A stretch of 64,000 bases of DNA from Pasteurella sp030783905 (lineage in GTDB: Bacteria; Pseudomonadota; Gammaproteobacteria; Enterobacterales; Pasteurellaceae): NCBI GenBank assembly GCA_051122655.1, contig CP182107.1, positions 1,984,001-2,048,000 on the forward strand. The letters are read 5' to 3'. Below, piece by piece: positions 8,665-17,493 of this stretch. Each line of letters starts with the position of its first letter. The stretch's first letter is position 1. A program made the translations under genes and the position numbers. Under the pieces are notes generated by a model. The model was not told the origin of the DNA. It did no database searches and saw only the letters and a list, made by a program, of their open reading frames with translations.

Positions 8665-8820
8665 TTTTTAGAAAAAATAAGCAAATTTTCGTTATTTTAT
8701 CATACCTATTGATCTGTTTTTGTGATCTCGATCGCGGAAATATTGTTGTTTTGTAATTAAGATGATTAACAAATGATATTTCATAAAATCATTTGTTCAA
8801 TTTGTAGGGAAGAGAATATT

Positions 8821-10338
8821 ATGCAATCCGACAATTTAGAAACCAAATGTTTATTAGACGCGCGTCATATCAGCAAGTCTTTTTCTGGCGTGGAGGTATT
8901 AAAAGCGATTGATTTTTCCTTGTATGCTAGTGAAGTGCATGCCTTATTAGGCGGTAATGGTGCAGGTAAGTCTACTTTAATGAAAATTATTGCAGGGATT
9001 CAGCCACCAGATAGTGGCGAGTTGCTCATTAAAGGTAAGCGACAAACAGGGCTTTCACCAAATAAAGCACATCAGCTTGGTATTTATTTAGTACCACAGG
9101 AACCGCTCCTGTTTCCGAATTTAAGTGTGAAAGAAAACATCTTATTTGGTCTCGCTAATACGACAGAAAATCAAAAAAAACTGAGTGCACTTTTATCTGA
9201 ATTGAATTCGCACTTGAGATTGGATATGCAAGCTGGATTGCTTGAAGTCGCTGATCAGCAAATTGTTGAAATCATGCGTGGCTTAATGCGTAATGCCGAG
9301 ATTTTGATTTTGGATGAGCCTACTGCATCACTAACGCCTGCTGAAACAGATAACTTTTTTAGAAAAATTAACTCACTACTGATTAAAGGGGTGGGGATTG
9401 TGTTTATTTCTCATAAGTTACCTGAAGTCTGGCAAATTTCGCATCGTATTAGTGTGATGCGAGATGGCTATATTGCCTTAGCAGGAAAAACAAATGAACT
9501 TAATCGTGAGGACGTGATCAGTGCGATTACACCAAAAACCAAATCGACTCGCTTAACTGAAGCACAAAAATTATGGTTGGAATTACCGGGGCATAATCGG
9601 ATTAAATCAAAAGATCAACCGATTCTGAGTGTTGAAAACCTGACAGGCGAAGGATTTAAGCATGTCACTTTCTCGATTTATCCCGGTGAAATTTTAGGCT
9701 TAGCCGGTGTTGTGGGAGCCGGGCGTACTGAATTGGCTGAAACATTGTATGGTTTGCGTCAAAAAAAATCGGGGGAAATAGTTTTCAATAAGCAAGAAAT
9801 TAGCCAAATGAGTATTAAGCAACGATTGGCACAAGGGATCGTTTATTTACCAGAGGATAGACAAGCATCTGGACTCTATTTAGATGCGCCACTGACGTGG
9901 AATGCTTGTGCGTTAACCTATAACAATATGGGATTTTGGATTAATAATGCGCGAGAAAGTGCAATTCTGGAACGTTATCACCGTGCGATAGGGATTAAGT
10001 TTAGTGATGAACAACAGGCCGTGAGAACCTTATCAGGTGGTAACCAACAGAAAGTGTTAATTGCAAAATGTTTAGAAGCAGATCCAGCCTTATTAATTAT
10101 CGATGAACCAACACGAGGTGTCGATGTGGGAGCGCGAGCCGATATTTATCAATTAATTCAAAGTGTAGCGAAACAAAATGTTGCGATCCTCTTTATTTCT
10201 TCCGATCTCGAAGAAATTGAAAAAATGTCTGATCGCGTACTAGTGATGCATGATGGGCAGCTTAGTGAATCGCTTGTTGGTACCGCGATCAACACAACAA
10301 ATATTATGAATATGGCATTTGGTGGGACAAAGGCATAA
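8821..10338 (+). CDS. lsrA: AI-2 import ATP-binding protein LsrA
   Basis: LsrA is the tandem ATPase of the AI-2 ABC importer. From the ATG at 8821 (ribosome site TAGGGAAGAG) it is 505 residues with two ABC modules: the first has Walker A GGNGAGKST (about residue 40) and LILDEPTASL; the second has a degenerate P-loop (GVVGAGRTE) typical of sugar-type tandem ATPases, a TLSGGNQQKVLIAKCL signature and LLIIDEPTRGVDVGA. An upstream in-frame ATG at 8773 has a poorer context. It opens the lsrACDBFG operon, followed after 12 bases by lsrC. Two A8 runs occur in the gene, near 9173 and 9763. Confidence 0.94.
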   Translation: MQSDNLETKCLLDARHISKSFSGVEVLKAIDFSLYASEVHALLGGNGAGKSTLMKIIAGIQPPDSGELLIKGKRQTGLSPNKAHQLGIYLVPQEPLLFPNLSVKENILFGLANTTENQKKLSALLSELNSHLRLDMQAGLLEVADQQIVEIMRGLMRNAEILILDEPTASLTPAETDNFFRKINSLLIKGVGIVFISHKLPEVWQISHRISVMRDGYIALAGKTNELNREDVISAITPKTKSTRLTEAQKLWLELPGHNRIKSKDQPILSVENLTGEGFKHVTFSIYPGEILGLAGVVGAGRTELAETLYGLRQKKSGEIVFNKQEISQMSIKQRLAQGIVYLPEDRQASGLYLDAPLTWNACALTYNNMGFWINNARESAILERYHRAIGIKFSDEQQAVRTLSGGNQQKVLIAKCLEADPALLIIDEPTRGVDVGARADIYQLIQSVAKQNVAILFISSDLEEIEKMSDRVLVMHDGQLSESLVGTAINTTNIMNMAFGGTKA

Positions 10339-10350
10339 GGGGATTAAGCT

Positions 10351-11343
10351 ATGTGGAAATTTATACAAGATAATCGTGAATTAACCATTGTCTTTGCAAT
10401 AGGGCTGTTATTTACCTTACTTAGCCTTGGTGGCAGTGGTTTTCATTTACAAACGCTCGCAATGATTTTTAACTCAGCACAAATTGTCATTTTACTTGCG
10501 ATTGGTGCAACGTTTGTCATTTTAACTCGCAATATTGATGTCTCGGTGGGATCAACCATGGGGTTATGTGCTGTTATTGTCGGTAGCTTACTCAATGCCG
10601 GATTTGGTACAAGTGCTTTTGTGATGACTTTATGTTGTGGTCTGTTGGCAGGCTTATTTAATGGCATTTTAGTCACACTACTACGTATCCCTGCCATTGT
10701 GGCGACGTTAGGGACACTTGGCTTATATAAAGGCATTATGTTGCTGATTACAGGTGGTAAATGGATTGAAGGCTTACCACAGGATTTAAAAACCTTGTCT
10801 GCGCCGGCATTTTTACACATTTCGCCGATCGGTTGGCTACTTTTAGGCTTGATTGGCTTAACGTATTTCTTTTTAACCAGAATGAAACTCGGTCGAGATT
10901 TTTATGCCGTCGGTGACAATTTACAGGGCGCATTACAACTAGGTGTGCGTGTGAATCAGGTACGAATTGCCGCCTTTGCCATTAACGGTACGATGGCTGC
11001 ATTAGCTGGTATTGTGTTTGCATCGCAGATTGGTTTTGTCCCCAATTCTACTGGGAATGGGTTGGAAATGAAAGCGGTTGCCGCTTGTGTATTAGGGGGA
11101 ATTAGCTTACTTGGTGGTGCCGGAAATATTATTGGTGCTGTTTTAGGGGCGTATTTCCTAATTCAAATTGATTCTATTTTAGTGTTGTTAAAAGTGCCTG
11201 CCTATTGGAATAACTTTGTCGCAGGATTAGTGCTGTTAGCGGTCTTAGTTTTTGATGGGCGTATTCGCGTGATGATTAACAATAATATTAAACTTCAGCG
11301 TTATGCTCGTTTCTTAAAAGACGCTCAAGATACCGTGAAATAA
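10351..11343 (+). CDS. lsrC: AI-2 import permease LsrC
   Basis: LsrC is one of the two RbsC-like permeases of the AI-2 importer in the inner membrane. The 330-residue protein is hydrophobic throughout, with about nine or ten segments, the family motif NIDVSVGSTMGL (about residues 61-72), LFNGILVTLLRIPAIVATLG and the C-terminal AACVLGGISLLGGAGNIIGAVLG. It is slightly shorter than E. coli LsrC. Spacing to lsrA (12 bases) and lsrD (13 bases) shows a single transcript. Confidence 0.94.
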   Translation: MWKFIQDNRELTIVFAIGLLFTLLSLGGSGFHLQTLAMIFNSAQIVILLAIGATFVILTRNIDVSVGSTMGLCAVIVGSLLNAGFGTSAFVMTLCCGLLAGLFNGILVTLLRIPAIVATLGTLGLYKGIMLLITGGKWIEGLPQDLKTLSAPAFLHISPIGWLLLGLIGLTYFFLTRMKLGRDFYAVGDNLQGALQLGVRVNQVRIAAFAINGTMAALAGIVFASQIGFVPNSTGNGLEMKAVAACVLGGISLLGGAGNIIGAVLGAYFLIQIDSILVLLKVPAYWNNFVAGLVLLAVLVFDGRIRVMINNNIKLQRYARFLKDAQDTVK

Positions 11344-11356
11344 GGGGACGTAAAGG

Positions 11357-12358
11357 ATGTTGAATATGAAAAAATATAGTTGGGAAATCGCCCTATTTTG
11401 CTTAGTGATTATTGAAATTTTAGGCTTTGGTATCTTTAACCCGAGAATGCTCGATCTCAATGTCTTACTCTATAGTACCAGTGATTTTATTTATATCGGT
11501 ATGCTTGCTTTACCGTTGACTATGATTATTGTCTCGGGGGGAATAGATATTTCGTTTGGTTCAACGGTAGGGCTATGTGCAATCTTTTTAGGTGTATTAT
11601 TTAAATCAGATGTGCCACTCAGCTTAGCCATTCCATTCACTTTTCTCGTAGGTATTTTATGTGGCTTAATTAATGCAAGTCTCATTCTTTATACCAAAGT
11701 CAATCCATTAGTGATTACTTTAGGCACAATGTATTTATTTGGTGGTGGGGCCTTATTGTTGTCTGGATTTGCTGGTGCAACGGGTTATGAAGGTATAGGT
11801 GGCTTCCCTGAGAGCTTACTAGAATTTGCCAATCAAACTCTCTATGGAATTCCAACCCCGATTATCTACTTTTTACTGATGACCCTTGTCTTTTGGTTAT
11901 TGATGCATAAAACCATTATTGGACGTAGCATTTTCTTGATTGGACAAAGTGAACGGACTTCGCGTTATAGTGCAGTACCGATCACGCGTGTCCTATATAT
12001 TATTTATTCAGCGATCGGTGTTGTGGCTGCGTTCGTGGGGATTTTGTTAGTGTCCTATTTTGGCTCTGCACGTTCTGATCTTGGCAGTTCTCTCTTAATG
12101 CCCGTCTTGACAGCGGTTGTTCTTGGCGGTGCGAATATTTATGGTGGATCAGGTTCTATCATTGGCACAGCAATTGCCGCACTTCTGATAGGATATTTGC
12201 AACAAGGATTACAAATGGTCGGTGTTTCAAATGAAATATCCAGTGCGTTATCAGGTGCATTACTCATTATTGTTTTAATCGGAAAATCTATTAGTTTGCA
12301 CTACGGTGCCATTGTGCAATGGATTCATCGAAAAACGAAAAGCGAGTCAACTCATTAA
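11357..12358 (+). CDS. lsrD: AI-2 import permease LsrD
   Basis: LsrD is the second permease of the AI-2 importer. The protein is 333 residues from the ATG at 11357, or 330 from the ATG at 11366; both have a usable ribosome site, the second (AAGGA, nine bases away) being slightly better placed. RbsC-family motifs are present: GGIDISFGSTVGL near residue 64, LCGLINASLILYTKVNPLVITLG, and LGGANIYGGSGSIIGT near 255. It probably pairs with LsrC to form the heterodimeric channel. Confidence 0.94.
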   Translation: MLNMKKYSWEIALFCLVIIEILGFGIFNPRMLDLNVLLYSTSDFIYIGMLALPLTMIIVSGGIDISFGSTVGLCAIFLGVLFKSDVPLSLAIPFTFLVGILCGLINASLILYTKVNPLVITLGTMYLFGGGALLLSGFAGATGYEGIGGFPESLLEFANQTLYGIPTPIIYFLLMTLVFWLLMHKTIIGRSIFLIGQSERTSRYSAVPITRVLYIIYSAIGVVAAFVGILLVSYFGSARSDLGSSLLMPVLTAVVLGGANIYGGSGSIIGTAIAALLIGYLQQGLQMVGVSNEISSALSGALLIIVLIGKSISLHYGAIVQWIHRKTKSESTH

Positions 12359-12387
12359 TGTTTCTATCCGGAGAAGGAGAATTAACT

Positions 12388-13401
12388 ATGAAAAATCAAT
12401 TAAAAGCGACCGCACTTGCCATTGCTGTTGGATTATCTGCTTTGTCAGCTCAAGCGGCTGATCGTATTGCCTTTATTCCAAAGCTCGTTGGGGTAGGATT
12501 TTTTACAAGTGGTGGGCAAGGTGCGACTGAAATGGGCAAAACATTAGGCGTAGATGTCACTTATGATGGCCCAACAGAACCGAGTGTGTCCAACCAAGTA
12601 CAATTAATTAATAACTTTGTTAACCAAGGTTATAACGCCATTGTCGTTTCTGCAGTCTCGCCAGATGGTTTGTGTTCTACCTTACAGCGCGCCATGAAAC
12701 GTGGTGTGAAAGTGTTAACGTGGGATTCCGATACGAAGCCAGAATGTCGTAGTCACTATATTAACCAAGGTACACCAGAACAATTAGGTTCCATGTTGGT
12801 TGAAATGGCATCAAGTCAAATTAGCAAACCAAAAGCAAAAATCGCGTTCTTCTACTCGAGTCCAACGGTGACAGACCAAAATCAGTGGGTAAAAGAAGCC
12901 AAAGCGAAAATTGCTAAAGATCATCCAGAGTGGGAAATTGTGGCAACCCAATTTGGTTATAACGATGCGATTAAATCCTTACAAACGGCAGAAGGTCTTT
13001 TAAAAGCCTATCCCGATTTAGATGCCATTATTGCCCCTGATGCCAATGCATTGCCAGCAGCCGCGCAAGCAGCGGAAAACTTAAAAGTGAATAATGTGGT
13101 GATCGTAGGCTTCAGTACACCAAATGTGATGCGCCCCTATGTGAAACGTGGCACCGTGAAACAATTCGGTTTATGGGATGTGGTCCAACAAGGCAAAATT
13201 TCCATTGCAGTGGCGAATGAGTTATTAAAAGGCAAGGCATTGAATGTGGGTGAAAAAGTTGATGTACAAGGTATTGGCACAGTCGAAGTAGCACCAAATA
13301 AAGTACAAGGTTATGAATATGAAGCGAAAGGTAATGGCATTATTCTTTTACCGGAACGTGTCGTATTTACTAAAGAGAATATCGATAATTACAATTTCTA
13401 G
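12388..13401 (+). CDS. lsrB: Periplasmic AI-2-binding protein LsrB
   Basis: LsrB captures AI-2 in the periplasm and delivers it to LsrCD. The start at 12388 is chosen because it follows a strong GGAGAAGGAGA site and begins a clear Sec signal peptide (about 23 residues, ending AQA before ADRIAF). The mature part is a periplasmic binding protein of the ribose family; LVGVGFFTSGGQGA, TWDSDTKPECR, and ADANALPAAAQA contain the AI-2-contacting type residues known for LsrB. An extended frame back to 12319 overlaps lsrD and is unlikely to be used. An uptake-signal core lies at the signal-peptide codons. Confidence 0.95.
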   Translation: MKNQLKATALAIAVGLSALSAQAADRIAFIPKLVGVGFFTSGGQGATEMGKTLGVDVTYDGPTEPSVSNQVQLINNFVNQGYNAIVVSAVSPDGLCSTLQRAMKRGVKVLTWDSDTKPECRSHYINQGTPEQLGSMLVEMASSQISKPKAKIAFFYSSPTVTDQNQWVKEAKAKIAKDHPEWEIVATQFGYNDAIKSLQTAEGLLKAYPDLDAIIAPDANALPAAAQAAENLKVNNVVIVGFSTPNVMRPYVKRGTVKQFGLWDVVQQGKISIAVANELLKGKALNVGEKVDVQGIGTVEVAPNKVQGYEYEAKGNGIILLPERVVFTKENIDNYNF

Positions 13402-13415
13402 TTGAGGAGAAATCA

Positions 13416-14288
13416 ATGGCTGATTTAGATGATATTAAAGATGGTAAAGATTTTGGATTAGATCGCCCGCAACAACACAAGGCTTTCTATTTAAAAGGAT
13501 CGGGGGCACTTGATTGGGGCATGCAATCACGTTTAGCTGATATTTTTAACCCAAAAACCGGTAAAACCATCATGTTGGCATTTGATCATGGTTATTTCCA
13601 AGGTCCGACGACCGGATTAGAACGTATTGATTTACATATTGCCCCACTGTTTGAATATACTGATGTGTTAATGTGTACACGCGGTATTTTGCGTAGTGTT
13701 GTGCCACCAGAAACCCGCAAGCCTGTTGTTTTGAGAGCCTCTGGTGCAAATTCAATTTTGACGGAGTTATCGAATGAAGCGGTTGCGGTATCCGTCGAAG
13801 ATGCACTACGTCTGAATGTCTCAGCAATGGCAGCGCAGGTGTATATTGGGTCTGAATATGAGCATCAATCCATTAAAAATATTATTCAATTAGTGGATCA
13901 AGGTACGCGTTATGGTATGCCAACCATGGCGGTGACCGGTGTAGGTAAAGATATGGCGCGTGATCAACGTTATTTTTCGTTGGCAACACGGATTGCTGCC
14001 GAAATGGGCGCACATATCATTAAAACTTACTATGTTGATAAAGGTTTTGAACGTGTCACGGCGGGTTGTCCAGTGCCAATTGTGATTGCTGGCGGTAAAA
14101 AACTACCAGAGCGAGATGCTCTTGAGATGTGTTATCAAGCCATTGATCAGGGGGCACTAGGTGTGGATATGGGCCGTAACATTTTCCAATCTGATGCACC
14201 AATTGCGATGTTAAAAGCGGTTCATGCGGTAGTACATGGCGGTGAAACAGCAGAAAAAGCTTATCAACTTTATCTTGATGAAAAATAA
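13416..14288 (+). CDS. lsrF: LsrF, 3-hydroxy-5-phosphonooxypentane-2,4-dione thiolase
   Basis: LsrF degrades the product of phospho-AI-2 isomerisation, transferring an acetyl group to CoA. The 290-residue protein is a class I aldolase-fold enzyme with the LAFDHGYFQGPTTGLE segment near residue 51 and an active-site lysine in IIKTYYVDKGFE near residue 205. Start at 13416 follows TTGAGGAGAAATC. It lies 14 bases after lsrB; a terminator-like hairpin separates it from lsrG. Confidence 0.93.
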   Translation: MADLDDIKDGKDFGLDRPQQHKAFYLKGSGALDWGMQSRLADIFNPKTGKTIMLAFDHGYFQGPTTGLERIDLHIAPLFEYTDVLMCTRGILRSVVPPETRKPVVLRASGANSILTELSNEAVAVSVEDALRLNVSAMAAQVYIGSEYEHQSIKNIIQLVDQGTRYGMPTMAVTGVGKDMARDQRYFSLATRIAAEMGAHIIKTYYVDKGFERVTAGCPVPIVIAGGKKLPERDALEMCYQAIDQGALGVDMGRNIFQSDAPIAMLKAVHAVVHGGETAEKAYQLYLDEK

Positions 14289-14306
14289 CGCGTGAATAAG
14301 CCTATC

Positions 14307-14349
14307 AAAGAGCGGTTGAAATGTGGTGAAAACCAACCGCTCTTTTTAT
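14307..14349 (+). terminator. Terminator-like hairpin between lsrF and lsrG
   Basis: AAAGAGCGGTTG and CAACCGCTCTTT form a perfect 12-bp stem with a 15-base loop, followed by TTATA. It sits inside the lsr operon and should lower transcription into lsrG and the epimerase gene, or act as a 3'-end stabiliser for the lsrACDBF message. Confidence 0.75.
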
Positions 14350-14379
14350 ACTATTTTTCGTTATGTGAGGGAGTCGACT

Positions 14380-14694
14380 ATGTTTGCAATGTTAGTGGAA
14401 ATCAATATTAAAGAAGGTAAAGAGCAGGAGTTCTTAGAGGTTTTTGCACGAAACCATATTGGCACAAGACAAGAACCTGGTAACTTGCGCTTTGATGTAT
14501 TACGCGATCCTGAAATCAAAACACGTTTTTATGCTTATGAAGTGTATGTCAATGAACAAGCCTTAGAAGCGCATCGTCAAACTGCACATTATCATCGTTG
14601 TGTCGCAGAGCTAGAACCTTTGATGACGGGGGCTAGAAGTAAAAAACTGTTTGATTGGGTCATGCCAGAGAACTTAAGTCATGAATGTGAATAA
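14380..14694 (+). CDS. lsrG: LsrG, phospho-AI-2 isomerase
   Basis: LsrG is an ABM-domain enzyme that isomerises phospho-AI-2 to the LsrF substrate. The ATG at 14380 (ribosome site GTGAGGGAG) gives 104 residues starting MFAMLVEINIKEG, which matches the family; a longer frame from 14323 would start inside the upstream hairpin and is rejected. RFDVLRDPE and the FYAYEVYVNEQALEAHRQT block with its histidines are typical of the ABM superfamily. Its 3' end overlaps the next gene by 14 bases. Confidence 0.93.
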   Translation: MFAMLVEINIKEGKEQEFLEVFARNHIGTRQEPGNLRFDVLRDPEIKTRFYAYEVYVNEQALEAHRQTAHYHRCVAELEPLMTGARSKKLFDWVMPENLSHECE

Positions 14695-15373
14695 AACTCA
14701 GTTAATGCAGCAATTAAAAAAACAACCGATAAGCGTAGGGATTTTAGCATCTGATTGGTTGACATTCCGTGATTCACTTGCAACCTTATCGCAACATCAT
14801 TTACAGTTGTTGCATTTTGATATTGGAGATGGGCAATTTTCTCCTTTCTTTACTGTAGGGGCTCTTGCAGTGAAACAATTTCCTGCTCCTTGGATTAAGG
14901 ATGTGCATTTGATGGTAAATGATCCGTTTAATATAGCAAAAGCCTGCGCAGATGCAGGGGCTGATATCATTACACTACAAGTGGAACAGCCAGCGATGCT
15001 AGCAGACACTGTCGTTTACCTCCAAGAAAATTATCCTCATTTACTTATCGGAGTGACACTTTGTCCTGATACAGAGCTAGATTTACTCGTACCCTATTTA
15101 GATAAAATCGATCTTATTCAGGTACTGACACTGGATCCGAGAACAGGCATCAAGGCAACAACCGATGAGGTGATTAAACGTATTGTGCGGTTAAAGAGTA
15201 TGATAGAAAATCGCGATCAAAAATTCATCTCAGTTGATGGCTCAATGAATTTAACACTCGCAAGCGAACTCTATCCGTTGGGGATTGATTGGGTAGTATC
15301 AGGTAGTGCATTGTTTAACCAAGCAGATCTAGATTCTACACTATCTGAGTGGAAAGCCCTCTTGCGTCGTTAA
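14681..15373 (+). CDS. lsrE: LsrE-like ribulose-phosphate 3-epimerase family protein
   Basis: The 230-residue protein belongs to the ribulose-phosphate 3-epimerase TIM-barrel family: LHFDIGDGQFSPFFTVG near residue 44 (metal-binding His/Asp), VHLMVNDP near 75, VDGSMNLTLA near 186 and VVSGSALF near 206. Salmonella has a similar gene, lsrE, at the end of its lsr operon, so the name follows position and family. It overlaps lsrG by 14 bases. Its substrate in AI-2 metabolism is not established. A housekeeping rpe role is possible but the divergence of the motifs from Rpe argues for a specialised enzyme. Confidence 0.82.
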   Translation: MNVNKTQLMQQLKKQPISVGILASDWLTFRDSLATLSQHHLQLLHFDIGDGQFSPFFTVGALAVKQFPAPWIKDVHLMVNDPFNIAKACADAGADIITLQVEQPAMLADTVVYLQENYPHLLIGVTLCPDTELDLLVPYLDKIDLIQVLTLDPRTGIKATTDEVIKRIVRLKSMIENRDQKFISVDGSMNLTLASELYPLGIDWVVSGSALFNQADLDSTLSEWKALLRR

Positions 15374-15394
15374 TTGATGTTTTTTCATTTGTTT

Positions 15395-15430
15395 CTGCAC
15401 CTATTTCTCTCTTAGGTGCAGATTATTTAT
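15395..15430. terminator. Hairpin between lsrE and the EamA transporter gene
   Basis: CTGCACCTA and TAGGTGCAG form a perfect 9-bp stem with a 9-base loop, followed by the AT-rich ATTATTTAT on the plus strand. It lies between convergent genes, so it probably ends the lsr transcript. Confidence 0.55.
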
Positions 15431-16298
15431 ACCGCCGTTTCAAACGCACTAATCCCTCACTCATAAATAAAAGCATCGAGATCATTAAGCAGATAAAGAG
15501 CGGAATGGTTTCGCTGTCGAGTTGTTCGCCAATGAGGAAAGACACGAACAACATCATGATGGGTTCAGCATAACCCAATAAGCCGAGGACGTTAATTGGT
15601 AATAAACTGCTGGCGAGAATATAAGTATTCAACGCCACGCCACTAATTAAGCCGAGTAAAACGAGTAACCATAAAATATGCTCATTAGCTTGTTGTACCG
15701 TATTGAGATCCACTTGCCACGCGAAGTAAATACAGACCGGCAATAATAATGACATTTCTAGACAGAAACCTGCTAAATCGTTAATTTTGAGTATCTTACG
15801 AGTAGCGAAATAGGTGCTGTAACCGAAACTGACTAAAAGCGCTTCCCAAGACAGTCCCCCTTTTAACAGAATATTGGAAAAGACCCCTATTGCGGCAATG
15901 ACTACAGCAAAAAATTTCACTCGAGAAATATGTTCTTTAAAGATCACGCGACCAACAAGCACCATCACTAACGGTAATAACAGATAGCCAAACGAGACAC
16001 TTAACGCACTGCCGTTATTGGGCGCCCACAAAAATAACCAAATTTGAATGCCCATCATGGCGGAATTAAACAAAAAACCTAAGATTAAGAGCGGTTGTTG
16101 TTTAATGCGGACAAAATATTCCATCACGGCATGTTTTTGCTTGAACAGAAAAACCGCCGCAATCACAAACGGCAAGGTAAAGATTATGCGAAAGCCAAAG
16201 ATGTCTTCGCCACCAAGTGGTTGTAAAAGGGTAGAAAAATAATATAAATAGCCGAATAACACGGAGGCTGATAACGATAAAATTATCCCTTTTAACAT
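15423..16298 (-). CDS. EamA/DMT-family transporter (RarD-like)
   Basis: This is a ten-segment inner-membrane transporter of the drug/metabolite family. The start at 16298 is chosen because CAGGATAAG lies eight bases upstream; it gives 291 residues beginning with a hydrophobic segment. Two EamA repeats are visible, with SASVLFGYLYYFST near the N-terminus and FSNILLKGGLSWEALLVSFGYSTYFATRK in the middle, as in RarD-type proteins. The exported substrate cannot be read from sequence. It is convergent with the lsr operon and followed upstream by ilvY on the same strand, 47 bases away. Confidence 0.85.
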   Translation of the reverse strand: MLKGIILSLSASVLFGYLYYFSTLLQPLGGEDIFGFRIIFTLPFVIAAVFLFKQKHAVMEYFVRIKQQPLLILGFLFNSAMMGIQIWLFLWAPNNGSALSVSFGYLLLPLVMVLVGRVIFKEHISRVKFFAVVIAAIGVFSNILLKGGLSWEALLVSFGYSTYFATRKILKINDLAGFCLEMSLLLPVCIYFAWQVDLNTVQQANEHILWLLVLLGLISGVALNTYILASSLLPINVLGLLGYAEPIMMLFVSFLIGEQLDSETIPLFICLMISMLLFMSEGLVRLKRRYK

Positions 16299-16345
16299 AG
16301 ACTTATCCTGATGGCATATAAACAATTAACCTTGTGTTAACAACT

Positions 16346-17248
16346 TTACTCCAAGGCTTGCCAAAATGCACGCACTAATGGCTGGGTTAAGCTTTTTTTC
16401 TGCACACAAATTCCGAGCTCAAATGGCGTAATCGGCGTGTTTAAATGCAAGAGGGAAACTTGACTATTCATTGGACTATTTTTAATCACTACATCGGGTA
16501 ACATGGCTACCCCACAACCTAGCGCCACCATAGGCATAATGGCTTCATGACCCGCAACCGTGGCATAAATTCTAGGATGTTTAATTTTTTGTTGTTTAAA
16601 CCAATGGTCAATACGTTGGCGAGCAGGACCTTCTACCGGCAAAATAAAAGGGATGTGTTGCCAGTCTATGGGCGCCTGTTGCAGTAATTGTGTGGCAGGA
16701 CAAGCAATACGGGGCGCAATTAAAGACAGACTGATGTCATCAATATAATGAAAGGCAATGCTGTTCGGTAAGTTTTTTGGTCGTCCTGCCAGCGAAAGAT
16801 CGACTTGTTGGCTAGCCACTTGTTGTAAGGCGAGGGCAGGATCCCCTGTGGTGAGTTGAATTTCCACTTTCGGATAACGACTACGAAAGCGTTCTAAAAT
16901 TGTCGGTAAATGGCTGTAAGCGGCAGTGACAGAGCAAAATAGTTTAAGTTCACCGCTGAGCGATTGGTTTAGGTTATCGCGTAATTGTTGTTTGACTTGT
17001 TGCCATTGTGTCCAGCTTTGTTGGGCAAAGGGAATGAATTTTTCACCGGCTGCGGTCAATTCTACTTGTCGGTTATTGCGTAGAAAGAGCGCCTGTCCAA
17101 GTTCCTCTTCCATGCGTTGAATTTGGCGTGAAAGGGTGGAAGGTGACATATGATTTTGTGTGGCCGTTTTGGCGAAGTTTTTCGTTTCGCATAGGTGGAG
17201 AAACAGTTTGAGATCACTGAAGTTCAACGTGATTTTCCTCTTTTTCAA
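16346..17248 (-). CDS. ilvY: LysR-family activator IlvY
   Basis: IlvY activates ilvC in response to acetohydroxy acid substrates. The 300-residue protein has the LysR helix-turn-helix near residues 23-42 (FAKTATQNHMSPSTLSRQIQ) and a C-terminal inducer-binding domain. The FLHLCETKNF and MSPSTLSRQIQRMEEELGQALF segments are close to E. coli IlvY. It is divergent from ilvC, with candidate operators in the shared 245-base region, the standard arrangement for this pair. Confidence 0.93.
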   Translation of the reverse strand: MKKRKITLNFSDLKLFLHLCETKNFAKTATQNHMSPSTLSRQIQRMEEELGQALFLRNNRQVELTAAGEKFIPFAQQSWTQWQQVKQQLRDNLNQSLSGELKLFCSVTAAYSHLPTILERFRSRYPKVEIQLTTGDPALALQQVASQQVDLSLAGRPKNLPNSIAFHYIDDISLSLIAPRIACPATQLLQQAPIDWQHIPFILPVEGPARQRIDHWFKQQKIKHPRIYATVAGHEAIMPMVALGCGVAMLPDVVIKNSPMNSQVSLLHLNTPITPFELGICVQKKSLTQPLVRAFWQALE

Positions 17249-17355
17249 TTTTTGGGCGCTGTGTTGCCCTTATGCCTGTTGCCTTATTTTTAATCCAAGT
17301 GCGGTCAATTTTTAAAAGATTTTATTTTTCAAGCGGATGAAGGCGGAAAAGTATG

Positions 17356-17372
17356 ATTGCATTAATTGCAAT
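17356..17372. promoter_or_regulatory. Candidate IlvY operator
   Basis: ATTGCATTAATTGCAAT is a 17-base dyad with a T-N11-A LysR-type core, located in the ilvY/ilvC divergent region about 20 bases upstream of the ilvC -35. A further GCAAT half-site lies near 17399. E. coli IlvY also uses paired operators upstream of ilvC. Confidence 0.55.
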
Positions 17373-17393
17373 ATAAAATGCCAATAATATCAA

Positions 17394-17421
17394 TTTACGC
17401 AATAATAAAAAGGGTTATAAT
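17394..17421 (+). promoter_or_regulatory. Probable ilvC promoter
   Basis: TTTACG (-35) and TATAAT (-10, 17416-17421) are separated by 16 bases, about 70 bases upstream of the ilvC ATG. The weak -35 suits an activator-dependent promoter. Confidence 0.55.
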
Positions 17422-17493
17422 CAGAGCAAAGTACAAATAATGTGCAAACACAACCTCATCTCAATACACAATAGAAATATTAAGGACACAGTC

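Noticed and set aside
9173..9770. A8 runs in lsrA as phase-variation tracts
   Set aside because: Runs of eight A are common in this AT-rich sequence and are less prone to selected slippage than long G tracts.
12319..12387. Longer lsrB start overlapping lsrD
   Set aside because: The internal ATG at 12388 has a strong ribosome site and starts a proper signal peptide.
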